DNA from: Zygnema cylindricum
Taxonomy: Eukaryota; Streptophyta; Zygnematophyceae; Zygnematales; Zygnemataceae
Length of the DNA stretch: 64,000 nucleotides
Assembly: GCA_037447655.1 (NCBI GenBank)
Contig: JBBHKE010000508.1
Location: 14,473 to 78,472, forward strand
Direction of reading: 5' to 3'
Shown here one piece after another: positions 31,555 to 43,300 of this stretch. Below the pieces are notes generated by a model. That model saw only the letters and a program-made list of their open reading frames with translations. It was not told where the DNA came from and made no database searches. Every line of letters begins with the position of its first letter. Positions within the stretch are counted from its first letter, which is position 1. Both the position numbers and the translations under genes were made by a program.

Positions 31555-31651
31555 CTTTCCTTCTGGTAATTTTACTTCCTCAAATGTCCGATTTTCCACA
31601 ATTGACTTATACTCTTTCGCCCATGCCGACTTCCACTTCGTNNNNNNNNNN
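31555..31651. other. contig end and 10-N assembly gap
   Basis: 31555-31641 equals 36806-36892 exactly; the identical stretch begins upstream at 31362 (280 bp in all) and stops at the gap. 31642-31651 are N. Confidence 0.95.
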
Positions 31652-34600
31652 TGAAACAGATGGCTCTCCGGGTCTTTTTCGCTATTGGCCTTTTTGCGCT
31701 CCCTTGAAACGTACTAAACGACCCCTTTACGGAGGGCTTTTACTTCTCAGCCGGCTTGAGAATCGGAACGCCTTAGAGTTCCCCTTTGTCCACCACCTAT
31801 TGCCTAGGTTTGGTCGGTACCCCCGGCTACTGGTACAGAAGCAGATATTGACAAATTTGAGAGTTGTGCATTTCCCCAGCAAATCATGCAAAGTTCCCTC
31901 GCGTTTTTCCGGTTATCGCTTTTTCTGGGCCTCTCGGTAGACAAAGTGATCATAAAGCTTCATTGCCGCCAGAGAGATGTCTTTGGCGGTTGGATTGACG
32001 TCCTAGATGGCCTCTCCCGCAATCTAATTATCGAGGGCTGCCTGCCCTGTCGGTCCGAACCAATTTCTGACGATGATGAAATATTTGGTTGCCATGGCCG
32101 GAAGATCAATGGTTGAGAGTTTGGTCTTTTGACAAAGGATGGACAATCTGTTAAAAAGAGTCTGGGGTGTTTCACTCTTTTGGCAACAGAATTCCGTGAA
32201 TTCCTTGATAGCAAATTCATTCCTCTCGGTGTAAAGGAGTCTCCAGGCATTCAAAAGAGTGGTACAGGGGGTTGGGTCTCCAACCATCCGAGTGGCTGCC
32301 CTGGCCTCCTTGATGCCCTGAAGCTGAGTGACATAGGCTCGTCCTTGTGCCTGCAATTTCATGTCCTCTGTGAAGAGGACGGTGACAGGAGCGGCTGCAG
32401 CTGCAGCCAAGTCTGCTTCCGCCTGCAAGACTGCCTCATCAAGGATAGGGTCTGAAATTTTGATGCTAGGAGCCATCAAAAGAGGTTGTCGCTCCTTCTA
32501 GTCTGCCAAAGCTCCACCAGGAAGATAGTTCACCATCATGGGGAAAAACGTGGTTTCGAAGTCATCCGGAATGGCTCCGCCCTAGTATTTGTTGATTTCA
32601 GATTCGGTGAACGACTTCCACAGCAATTCGAAATCAGAGAAAGCGATTCCCGAGCTATCTGCTATAAATATCCTTGCATCCAGCATTTCTTTCTCCTCCT
32701 CTGCAAGGTTGGTGAACCGGGGAGATGATTGTCCGGTGGGACTAACAAACTGAACCAATGAAATGACCCCTGGATCCGCGTCGGGTGGCTCGGAGCCGCC
32801 TCCTGCTCCTGTATACCCAAGAGAGGCCTGTTCCTCCAGGCGAACGGTTTCCACTGAGGGAATGTGGAGAATAAGTTTAATCGCCGGGGGTCTTGGAGGG
32901 ATTGGTGGAGAAGGGGATGGAGATGACAGAGGACTACGAGGGAAAGGTGTCAGTCTCCGTGTACGCCTTCTGGAGGTTTCTGGTGGAGGAGTTCCTTCGT
33001 TAGGATCGGGAGAACGTCGGTGAGAAGGAGAGTAGGCAGGAACGTTGTACTTGTAGGGTAAGACAGGTGGTCCCGGTGACCCACGGACTGCAACGGCCGG
33101 AGAAACAAAAGGCGAAGGTGAGGATGCCTGAGGTGGAGATGGAGGAGGAGTGGAAAGCCCAAGGGAGATGTGTTGTCTCTGGTCGGGTTGTAATAATACC
33201 GCGACCTCCGCGGTTGAAGACCCAGCCACTGAGATAAGAGTAGGGCGCTCAGTGGAGGTGGCTGCAACGTTATCCGATAAATCTGCACCCATCCCGTATT
33301 TGTTAGGTGTTGTTGTTTCCCCCCCTTCCCGCTGAAGAGGAGACTCTGGTCTAAGTTCCGAAGAAATTCCGGGAGCTGGAATCTCCGTAGGGGTTGTCTG
33401 CACTGTAGGTTGTCTCTCAGCAGAGGGACCTGTCTCTCTAGGAGGAGCTATCTGTCCACTAAGGATCCCTCTTAATATTCGCCTAGCCTCCCTTATGAGG
33501 AGCAATTCCTGTTCAAGGGCCCTCTTCCTTTCTTCTTCAAGAGCTTTCCAATCGATGGTGACGAGTACAGTCCCCGTCGTAGCCTGACTCTGGGATCGCA
33601 AGATATCAACCAGTTTTTGTGTACTGCTCACCACCCCTGAGAGTTCCGCAATCCCCAAACCCGGTACCTCGGGATTGGTGGGTCTAGAACGCCACAACCC
33701 CTCTGATGGTCGAACCACCAGAGCAGAAGGAGACTTTGAGCTTGGAGAGGTGGAACCGGAAGGGAAGAACAGTTTCGCTTTAGGTCGGGGAGCGAACCTG
33801 CCCTTGCGGTCGCGATGATCAAACCTTTACCCCTTCTTTGGCTCGGGTAACCCTCGCTTGCTGGTCCCTTCCGTGGCCCGTGTCCGAGGGACCGCCCCGC
33901 CGTGAGCCGGCCTGCTGGTTGCGATGTCCTGAGATGGGGTGGGTTGCTGGTAGGAAGTTGATGGTCCTCCCTGTTGCTCCGGTACGGAGGTTGGGGAGCC
34001 AGTCTCGGATGAACTGCTGAGTATCTCCACTACATCTCCCACTGGGCATACCACTTTAGCTCGATCTGACCTGGCTACCCGCTGCACCAACGTTCAACTC
34101 ATGGAGATCATGAAGGGCTAAGATTTCTTTACGACCTGGCCGGTTAGGATCGGTCAGGATCTTAGGATCCCATGTACATTTCTGCTATCGGTGCCTTAGA
34201 TAGGGTATAGCGACCAATCTCGAGAAGGTGACGAGGGACTGCTTCCTTGTGGGCCAACCCCTTTCTACGGCTTTTAGGGGATAAGTGCGGCCTCTCCGCC
34301 TTCTCCGAAGCCGTAGCTCTGACCGACTCGGACAACGTTGGGAAATTCTCGGGGGAAAAGACAGGTGGAGGTGGAGGAGAAAGTATCCCCTCTGGGTGCG
34401 TAGGAGTAGTGTCGACCGCAACCTCCCGGGGCATCTCTCCCTTAAGAAACCGCTCTATGTGTACAGGTGAGCCAAAGAGGGGTGCTCCCTCGGGCACCTA
34501 TGACTCTTCCTTCTGGGCCACCGCTTCTTGCCTCTCATGCTCGTCCGATCTGACACCCGGAAGATCCTTATCCTGGACATCTCCTCCCCCTATAGCTGAA

Positions 34601-34700
34601 TGGAGAAGAAGATCTAAATCCCCTTATAAAGTACTCCGCCCTGAGCACCTATCCTCTTAAACCTAAAGAGACAGGTGGTTGTTTCAGTACTATGACTATC
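31652..34700 (-). pseudogene. gag-like polyprotein of an LTR retroelement (not Copia-like)
   Basis: Three main minus-strand pieces are separated by stops. 34497-34162 is Pro-rich. 33718-32582 (378 codons) begins with a Leu-zipper-like coiled coil (around LEEERKRALEQELLLIREAR), then a 200-residue Pro/Ser-rich stretch. 32479-32024 (151 codons) has a capsid-like pattern, LLNAWRLLYTERNEFAI and ETPQTLFNRLSILCQK, like Ty3/gypsy-type Gag. No zinc knuckle, protease or RT is visible because the gap cuts the element. The LTR at 34701-35637 directly precedes it. Confidence 0.6.
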
Positions 34701-35637
34701 TGTTGGAAGCCTAACAAAAATCCTCTCAAAATTCACTATTCAGGTACGAAAGATTCTGGTAATCGACCCCGGAAGAAACCCAACCAGAGCCCCAAAAAGG
34801 AGTACCAAAGAGAGAACCCAGATGCTTCCACTCAGAAAAATGAAAGGATAGAAATATAAAAATGTTGTCTAAGAATTAACAATATCACCTTGCCCTTAGA
34901 AAAATAGAGATATAAAGTTAGAATATGGAATAATAGCAAGCGAGCTCAACCTACCCCCAAAACGTAACGTAGACAACCAAAAGGAGACGAAATCTCCCCC
35001 TGAAAACCCCAGAACAGGTAAGGCCTCCTTAACTCCTCGGTTCCCTCGACCCTGAACCGGCCAGACCCTTCTTGGTTTCTAACAAACACTAGTCCCCAAA
35101 TCGCCCAAAACAGGAAAGACGGTGCCAACCACCCAACCGAACTACGATTTCCACAAAGGACGGATGCAAACCAAGATGGCAATAGGGTCACAATCACATG
35201 CAAAACAAAAGCTCTCCACAAGAAAGTTTGCTGGAATTTCTAGGGTTATTCTCAGGAGACAGTACTGAAAGAGCAACGTGTCTCCCTTGGCCTCAAGTGC
35301 CTTATACAAGCAAAGTTTGTCATACTGATAGTACCAAAGTCAAAGCAATACCAGGAGCCAATCACCGGCCAGGAATTGTTATCGTACGGACATAAAACAA
35401 AATATGTTGTACTACACTCGGGGTAAAAAATTAGGCGACTATCTCTGGCTAGATTAGAAGCCATGTGGTTTCTTATGACACAATCCTGAGCAACAAAGTT
35501 CTAAATTGATGTGAAATGCCTAACTTTGACTCACATTAATAAATGCTCTATTCGGCTGGTGGACCTGAACTAACCTCCTACTGATAGCCAACAGCAAAAT
35601 CTACGAGACTATCCCAAAAGTTACGTGGCGTTCCACA
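34701..35637 (-). mobile_element. LTR, family 5 (937 bp), probable 5' LTR of the gag-like element
   Basis: Plus-strand ends TGTTGGAAGC and GCGTTCCACA are imperfect inverses with TG..CA termini. It lies immediately upstream (minus sense) of the Pro-rich gag-like frames. No tRNA-like module or CGTACA block was found in it. Confidence 0.6.
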
Positions 35638-36206
35638 ATGTAGCCCCCAATGGGTAAGTTGGCAACTTGTCACATGTAACAGGATGGTAATTTTTGGAAC
35701 GGAGTAACTTTGTCGTCCGGCCTCCGTTAGGCGCAAAATAAAGTGCGTTCCGTATAGTTAGGAAAATAGAAAAACCTGGTCCAGCTGAGTGCGCTCCTTT
35801 TCCCGTACTTTAATGACCGTACAGAGGAAAAAGGGCCCGGGAATCCTTGGTAAGATAAAAGGGGTGCCTGTGAAGCACATGAGCTTGACAGTCCATTTCC
35901 ATAAATGCCACCGTCGTATTGTGTTTCGTACATGCTACATACCATTTCAACCTCTTCGAATAACTTACATCGGATCGCTTCGCGATCCGCCGTCCATTTC
36001 TCCAACGCATTCCATAAATTACGTGCGTTGGTTCGCGTCACTCAAATTATTATTTCGTACGTCGAACTTCAATTAATTTTACTTCTCCCCCAACCCGAAA
36101 ATCCATTCGTACAACCACATTAAATTCATTTAATAAATTACGCACGAAACGTCGCGTGCGCACAAAGTGAGTCGTACGCACGAAACTAACATTTCAAAAA
36201 CAACAC
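35638..36206. other. interval with possible gag-like frame
   Basis: A 104-codon minus frame (36041-35727, NARNLWNALEKWTADREAI) faintly resembles Copia gag helices. I am not confident. The rest is unassigned. Confidence 0.3.
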
Positions 36207-36244
36207 GATGTACTTATTGTACGGCCATTGTACGACATGGTCTA
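36207..36244 (-). promoter_or_regulatory. conserved CGTACA block, LTR family B copy 2
   Basis: Minus strand ACCATGTCGTACAATGGCCG and TACAATAAGTACATC, identical in this core to copy 1. The truncation of the LTR starts at its edge. Confidence 0.5.
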
Positions 36245-36524
36245 CAAGGTGACATTTGCCAAATCGGGAGCCATGGTTCCTCCTCTCATCTTCTCCGATA
36301 TAATATAATGTGGTGCAACGTGGCACCCCGTGAGGCTATCCCCGAAGGCCGCCGAAAGCTTATTGTGGGTGGTGGCTGTAATGGTGGCCGTCCGATCAGT
36401 TGTATTTATACAGCTTCGATTCGCTTCCATGCATGAATTGATTAATGCGCGTTTTCGTTAGTCTGCTGCGAATTAGTCCTTAAGATCAATATATATATAT
36501 ATGCATGAAACATATCATGTGTAT

Positions 36525-36612
36525 CCTTTCGTCAGTGCCTTAATGGATAAGGCGTAGATCTACATAATAGTCTGAAGACCCTGGTTCAAATCTGGCTAGA
36601 AGCACTATTTTG
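36525..36612 (+). other. tRNA-like module in LTR family B copy 2, antisense
   Basis: D-arm-like GTGCCTTAATGGATAAGGCG is conserved, with B-box-like GGTTCAAATCT and CTATTTTGC after it. The middle (TAGATCTACATAATAGTCTG) differs from copy 1. Confidence 0.6.
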
Positions 36613-36805
36613 CTAAAACTAGTAAAATACCTTCTAATTCATTCTGCCTCCTACTAAATGACGCAGCAGCCATGGCCTGCCTTTGGTCCTCTCTTTCTCT
36701 CTCTTTACATTCTAACTAAAATATAGAAGTGAACTATTAATTACCTTTTTCCAACACTCTATTTATTTTTCCAATACAGACCTCGAAAATACATAAATTT
36801 CAACA

Positions 36806-38666
36806 CTTTCCTTCTGGTAATTTTACTTCCTCAAATGTCCGATTTTCCACAATTGACTTATACTCTTTCGCCCATGCCGACTTCCACTTCGTATCCCAAT
36901 CACACGAGTTTCTCGCCTCCGCGTATGATTGAGGATCGCCGACCAAATTCTCGCACATTAATTGCTATAAAAGGAATGCTGTCTCCTTCCCATCGGAGAC
37001 GAAATAATGGGAATTTGAATTCTCTCCACCAATTTTGTCATAAGAAAGCCGAATTAGTTTCTTCCCTCTATTCTCTTGAGTACTCCGTCTAAAAACCGGA
37101 ACTTGTTCCACATTTTGCTCTTCATCGTCCACATTTGGTAAACTTGATTTTGATTTTGAAGATTTTTGACTTTCCGTCGATATTTTGGAATTTCGGCTTG
37201 CATTACTCCGAACATCAATGTCAATGTCCAATTTCTCCGAACGCGGATCAACATTTGATTTCCCCTTCTTGATGTTGACTATGGACTCCCGCTCCTCATA
37301 TGAATCTGAATCCTCAATGTTCAGGAAATTTGTAATATCATCTACCTCATAAAAATCAAGATTCTTCTTCAATTCCGCCGATTTTTCAATAACCGATTTT
37401 AAATCTTCATGAAAATTAACATTTCGGGATTCTTCCACAATACGACGAACAAGATCAAATACACGGTAAAGATTTCCTTGTGTACCATAGCCCATGAATA
37501 TTCCGGGCCAACTCTTCGCCTCTAATTTTCTTTTTCTTTTCACTTGATCCATATACACCGTAGCCCGACATCCCTAAATTCGGAGATGATGGAGATCCGA
37601 TTTCCGCCCATAAAGTAATTCGAATGGTGTTTTATCACCAAAAACCAAAGTAAGTCTCTGATTACAAATGTAATTGGCCGTGAGGATGACATCTCCCCAT
37701 AATGAGATACTTTGACTGGCCGAATGCACCATCGCCCTCACCATTTCTTGTAAGGTCCTATTCTTCTTTTCGGCTACTCCATTTTATCCCGGAGAATAAG
37801 ATTAAGTTAATTGTTGGGTAATTCCTTTCGCCTTACAACACCGCTCAAATGCTATAAATTTGCCTCCATTATCCGAACGAACGGCTTTCAATTTTCGCTC
37901 GCATTGTCTTTCGGCAAATGCATGCCACTCAATAAAAGTTTCAAGAGCATCCGATTTCCTCTTCAATAATCGCACCAATGAAAACCTCGAATAATCATCA
38001 ACGATAACTATAATATATTGATTTCCTCCAAGCCTTTGCGGCTTAATTTGTCCACATAGATCGACATTGACAAGCTCCAATGGATGTTGAGCCCGAAATT
38101 TCACATCTTTCATTGGATGTGGTTTCCGAATTTGTCGTCCTTAACTACATCATTGCATCCATTTACTTTTTCATCGGAAGTAAGATCTAATCCTCTTACA
38201 CATTCTTGAAATTTCCTTCGGATGTATGACACATCCGATGGTGCCATAACGTTAAATCAATCTTTAATTCTGAGATTTGATTTAGAATACCCGTAGAAGG
38301 AGCATTCTTCTTCGGTCGCTTCCATAAAAGTCGACTATGCATCGAATTGGTGACTTCACCTTCGCCGATTTATTTGCCGTCGGCGCGATATATACAAATC
38401 GCGGAATCGCCCGTAGCGACTACGCTCCCATTAGCGCGCTGAATTTGAGGTACACTTAATAGATTCACTAAACTGTCCGGAATGTAAGGGACATTAAATA
38501 GACGCGCCTCCGAAATAGTTTCATTTCCAAAACGGTCCCACGTGGGTAGATTTAAACGAACGGTACCCACTTTACCAACCATAATCGTTTGTCCACTTGC
38601 TACCGTAATTGACTTTGGTACGGTAAGTGAACGCATGTCGTCAAACAATGTAGCGTCCGTACACAC
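36806..38666 (-). pseudogene. Copia element C2: protease remainder, integrase, linker
   Basis: Reading leftwards on the minus strand: the protease-to-GAG_pre-integrase region (LNLPTWDRFGNETI, LFNVPYIPDSLVNLLSV), then the integrase core with catalytic Asp residues in LVNVDLCGQI and VRSDNGGKF (38113-37802), then the linker (37558-36965) with KSWPGIFMGYG and RRSTQENRG. Stops break the frames, including one in the zinc-binding region. The RT and RNase H are missing because LTR family B copy 2 begins at 36805. Confidence 0.8.
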
Positions 38667-39023
38667 TGTAACTCTGAGACCTCCATAAGTCCTCAGAGTG
38701 GACAGCTTCCAAGAAGCCTCTAGGATAACTCTGACCCCTTTGTGTTTCAGCAAAAACAACTGCCACCCTGGCAGACAAAAACTCTGAACACCTGCACCCC
38801 TGTGAAGGCAAGACTCCCCTGAGTCGATAGCAAAAAGAATCTCTGAATTTGCTCCCCTGAGCAGTAAGTTATGGAGGGTCAAAGTTGACCTTTTGTACAG
38901 AAGCTCTCTGGGAGAGAGGGTCCTATCTCCTAATTTTTCTAAGTCCTATCTCTCTCACAGACTCTATCTACTGATGTACGGAACCAATCAGATTACAGTT
39001 CCGTACGCAAAAGTACAGCTGGC

Positions 39024-39062
39024 GGTGTACTTTATGTACGGACATTGTACGACATGGCCTAA
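39024..39062 (-). promoter_or_regulatory. conserved CGTACA block, LTR family 2 copy 2
   Basis: Minus strand CATGTCGTACAATG and TCCGTACATAAAGTACAC. An upstream CCAAT sits inside an inverted repeat GTACGGAAC..GTTCCGTAC (38976-39005). Confidence 0.5.
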
Positions 39063-39432
39063 ATGTCGACACATGTCATATCCGGATTCGGTGCCATAAT
39101 CTCCGGAGATACCACGATCCAATGTGATTTCGCCACGTGTCATCCGATGTGGCGATGGCCACAAACCGCCGAAATCTTTTTCAGCGATCTCGGCGCTAAT
39201 TCCGGCCGTCCGATTAAATTCGATTTTAATCGTAGTCGTAATAAATACATGCGCGGTGTTCGTTTCACTAAAGAAATAAATGCGCGGTATTGATTTCTTG
39301 TCCGTACCGTAATCCGTACTTATACATTACCGGATCTATGTATCCCGTAAACAATTACAGTTAAATGATTTATCCTACGTATTCATGATTAAATAAATAT
39401 CAAACCATATACTACGTAACATTAGTTCTAGA

Positions 39433-39515
39433 CTTAACGGCTAAGGCTACTAGCTAACTTCTGTCTGCCGGCCGATAGGTACCCCGATCAAATCCTGTGG
39501 ACGGCATAACCTTTT
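39433..39515 (+). other. tRNA-like module in LTR family 2 copy 2, antisense
   Basis: Parallels 29067-29148: TTAACGGCTAAGGC, then GATCAAATCC and ACCTTTTAG. The T-arm stem is weaker than in copy 1. Confidence 0.45.
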
Positions 39516-39721
39516 AGTAAATAAACCCCTAACTAATATAAATTTCCCGTAAACCTCTGGATAGCCTAGGTAGCCATGGCTCTAGCTCCCTCTCCAATTT
39601 CTCAATGACTGCGACAAGTTTGAGAGTTGGAGAAAGAAGTTAGAGGTAGACTGCCTCGGCTTCTTTCTATATTTCTATTTAGACCTAGAAAATACTTAAA
39701 AATGGACCATTAATTTCTACA

Positions 39722-41333
39722 CACACGTGGTGAGATGCTCCCGTGTCAATTATCCACTCTCTTTCGCGTGCGTCATCGCGTGCGTCACTTAGTGAATCAA
39801 TAGTGAGGTGAAGACAAGTGAATGTTTGTCCTTCTTCGCCTCCTTCGAAATTTCCTTAGTCAACAAAATTTCCATGGTTTCCACTATGACTGCCATAACG
39901 TCCACGACCACGACCACCGTCATGTCCGCGACCACGTCCTCCAAAACTGCGACCGCCTCTTCCTCCTCCGGTATTAAATTTAGAGTAGCATTGTTGACTC
40001 GTGTGGCCTAATTTTCCGCAATTAAAGCATTCTCTCTCCTTTTCCGGACACGAAGCCGAAATATGACCGGGCCGGTTGCAACGGAAACACAAGACATTGC
40101 TATTATCATTCTGGACGGATTAAGGTCTCGAATTTCCGCCCCTATCAAGCCATTTTCCACGACCTCTCGCACCTCTTCCTTTTCTACCCCCTCTTCCACG
40201 GAAATAATGCAAATCCGCGAATTCGGAAGCCAATTTCAAGGATCCAACGCCCAAATATCCTTTTGAGGAAATGATACGATTACTCTCCGCCATCTTCAAA
40301 TAATTTACAATAAATTTGTAAGTATTATTTTCCCTCGCTAGTAAAATCTCCTTGAGGTGGATCCACTTATCCGGTAATGCATTCAAAAATCCGGTTACTT
40401 TGTCCTCCTCCGTGGTCACTCTCCCATTGTTAAGAAGTTGCTCCACAATAATATTGAATCTTTTCACGGCATCGTCAAAAGATTCGTTGGATTTCATTTT
40501 GAAATGCATGAAATCGGAAAAGACATATTGCCCTTTGTTTTTGATTCCCCTCTCAAATTGGGATTCCAACGCCTTCCAACATCCGTGTGCGGTGCTATGC
40601 GTGAGGAAATGATCATGCACGGACACCGAACATTTTTGCATCAATCCGATGATGGCCGCAAGATTCTTTCGCTTCCACAACTGTCGAGTCTTCGCATCTC
40701 CGACCAGCATTTTCTCTTCTCCGTTTACGACTTTCCAAAGACCTCTCAAAATCAATTGAGCTCGAATATACTTCTTCCAAGGAGGGTAATTCGAACCATT
40801 GAAGACCACGGTCTTTCCGAGCATTTGAAACATTTCCACTCCTCCTTGACTATCCTCCTCTAAATCGGAATCATCATCTAGCTTTTCATTCCCATTCTTA
40901 TCTTTTTTTTCTTCACCCCTTCGTTATCATCATCGGAATCTCCTCCATCCGGATCGGGATCCGGTCTAAAACGGGTGAATCCATCAATTCTCCTATTCAC
41001 GTCGGAGAGCTTCGCATCAATTGCATCAATCCGACGCATAAATTTCTCAAATTGCTCTCGAAATTGATCGTCGGCCATCGAACCACCGACACCTTGATTT
41101 TGATCAACCGAATCTGTGGGGAATGACGAGTCAAATGCGACTCCGGAAAATGTGAATTCCTTTTCTTCTTTGGGAGGCTCCTCGGGAGTCGGTAGATTAT
41201 CCCAAAAAATTGATACGGGGGTAGCTGTGGAGGAGGGAGTCTGAGGGGGCTTCTTCTTATTTCTTCCCCCCATGCGCCAACAGTAGACAAGGAGATAACA
41301 CGATGGAGCTCTACCCGCTACGATACCAAACAA
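39722..41333 (-). pseudogene. Copia element C2: gag and protease start
   Basis: Minus strand: an N-terminal acidic, coiled-coil-like segment (41333-40878); a gag core (40839-40120) with VVFNGSNYPPWKKYIR and a UBN2-type body; two CCHC zinc knuckles, CFRCNRPGHISASC and CFNCGKLGHTSQQC (40092-40010), then a Gly/Arg-rich stretch; and the protease start WIIDTGASHHV at about 39760-39727, cut by the solo LTR. Frame breaks lie between the segments. Confidence 0.82.
41309..41328 (-). other. Copia C2 primer-binding site (initiator-Met-like)
   Basis: The minus strand reads TGGTATCGTAGCGGGTAGAG, close to the plant Copia site TGGTATCAGAGC complementary to the 3' end of initiator Met tRNA. It sits just inside the 5' LTR. 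Confidence 0.65.
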
Positions 41334-41998
41334 AAGGATCGGTAATAAACTCTGATCTCACAAACAAACAATTATAGCAGCAGAAGCATTCAGATTACAA
41401 AACATTAATTAACATTGAATATACGTTTCAAAAATTTCTCATATTAATAAAAATCTGAATTTATAAATTTTGCTCCTCTATCTCCTTGTCTCTACTCCTT
41501 GTATTCCTTAGTTAATTGAATAACACACATTCATGGTGTCCCTTAAATACAATACCTGCTATGGCGTAACACGTGTGAGCGTGCGCCGCCCAAAAGCCTC
41601 TAAAAATCTGCCACCTGTCCGCAGATTAGACTAGAACACTCTAAATTTCACTAGAGACTGAAAACATTGCAAAACGACAAGTGAAAACGAAAGTACTATA
41701 GAAATCTAAAAGTACAATCGTACAAAAGTAGACGTATTACAATTAAAGAAGTAAAACGAAACGACAAATATGTTTCGTGAAATCTATAAAACTTTATCGA
41801 AACGTACGTTACAGTACTTTCAAAACATTCTAGAAAGTACAGTTCTTTCTTTCGCGAAATTGAACCGATTCCGCGTGCGTACGATTTTTTTAATGAACCG
41901 TACCATTCCCCCTCTTGATTGAAGAATCGTCTACTTAACCGTAACAAACATGATCCAAGCAACTTCGGCCATACTGTTGATTCTCACAATATTCAACA
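41334..41998 (-). mobile_element. 5' LTR of Copia element C2
   Basis: The outer end on the plus strand is AATATTCAACA at 41998; the inner end is uncertain (TGATCTCAC at 41350 is a candidate). No tRNA-like module is present. It abuts a piece of element C3 LTR, so C2 probably inserted into C3. Confidence 0.6.
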
Positions 41999-42156
41999 CT
42001 TATCGCGTGGTTGGGCGTTTTCAAAGATTCTTTTTCCTACATACTCGAAGAGTCCAGGTTGCATAATGGTACAGTCAGATTGTCTTCTTGTTTGCTTGGG
42101 TAGCAGTGGTTGCCATTAAAAGTGGGTTAGTTAATAACTATCTAGAGGCTTCTTGA
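41999..42156 (+). mobile_element. 5' LTR remnant of Copia element C3 (last 158 bp)
   Basis: GGTTGGGCGTTTTCA.AGATTC and TTAATAACTATCTAGAG match the end of the C3 3' LTR (47311-47473). The rest of this LTR has been replaced by C2. Confidence 0.75.
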
Positions 42157-42191
42157 ATTGTGTAGTCCAATGGAGGACACATAATTTGCAG

Positions 42192-43300
42192 GTTATGGGC
42201 CCACCCTCTAGGATGCCCATCTTCAATGGATCAGGGTTTATGGGAAGCCATGATGACAAGGGCTTTGTGTGAAAAACGATACTGGGGTATTGTTAGTGGA
42301 CAAGTGAAAAGTCCACCTCAGGGAACACCACCGGGATTTGGTGGAATAAGGTTTTCTGTAGCAACATCTGCTGCAGCATGGAGGCAGATGATGTGGAGAA
42401 CACTGTGTCCGAAAAGGGGAAACAAAAGAGACACCTCTTACTCCTATTGCTCCTATTCCCACGACACCCGGAGCGGCGATTGTGAAGACCGTGGAGACCG
42501 ATACTCTAATGTAGGAAGACACCAACATGGCTGCCAAAAACTTCATTTCGAGACACCTCACACAAGCTTTGGCAACTCCCCACCTTCACGTTTACAAGGC
42601 CGAGGAGTTGTGGGTGAGTTTGATTGAGATGTATAGAGCGGGTACAATTCATGAGCTCCAGTTGGTAGAGCAAAAGTTGGGAAATTATACTTACAAAGGG
42701 GGAAAGATGTTAGACTACTGTAATGACCTTTCTTGTTTGTATATAGAGATAGAGAGTGTCGAATGGACATGTACCATGAAGATGAAGGTTAACTCTCTTA
42801 TCATGAAGTTACCCGACGAGTATGAGAATATACTGTACATAGTACAGGAAATCAGTGATAGTACTTGGAATTGGAATACAGTGGGCCGCATGATACTTGT
42901 GCAAGAGAACATGATTGAAATCATGAGAGGAGGAAAGAGCGTTCAAACACTAGCCGGCGTAAGGGACAGGTGGAGACCAGTTCCGAAAAAGCTATACAAA
43001 GGAGAAAGAGTTGAACTTGAAGGACCAAGGCCCCCAAAGGGCCTATGTCATTTTTGCAAAAAGTCGGGACACTTTATCGCGGATTGTGTCAAGCTGTCGA
43101 AGCTGAGGCTCCAATAGAATCACGCAGGGGGTTCTTCCGGAGGGAAGAAGAAGGCACTTTTGGTCACAAAGGTGAGAAGAGATACCGAGGACGAGTCCTC
43201 TGAGGAGGATGGGGAGCTTCTTCTTTACGAGAGTCTGGAGGAGAAGGAGATCCCTCACAGACATAAGTGTGCCCTTGGAGCAATTTGAGAAGCTCCACAG
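42192..43300 (+). pseudogene. Copia element C3 gag
   Basis: MGPPSRMPIFNGSGF starts gag but a short deletion then shifts the frame. The body resumes at 42527 (ISRHLTQALATPHLHVYKAE, KGGKMLDYCNDLSCLY, LIMKLPDEYENI) and ends with one CCHC knuckle, CHFCKKSGHFIADC, at about 43045-43088. A Glu-rich tail follows. Confidence 0.85.

Larger units (their letters stand above)
36207..36805 (-). mobile_element. LTR, family B, copy 2 (left-truncated)
   Basis: Matches copy 1 from its CGTACA block to the TTTCAACA end at 36805. The part left of about 36207 is missing. It interrupts element C2 in the integrase-RT linker. Confidence 0.75.
38667..39721 (-). mobile_element. solo LTR, family 2, copy 2 (1055 bp) inside element C2
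   Basis: Ends TGTAACTCTG and TTCTACA, with a perfect 5-bp target duplication CACAC on both sides (38662-38666, 39722-39726). It splits C2 protease right after its DTGAS active site. Confidence 0.92.

Noticed and set aside
35727-36041. 104-codon frame as a Copia gag
   Set aside because: Similarity is limited to a few helix-like residues. No zinc knuckle or neighbouring gag sequence supports it.
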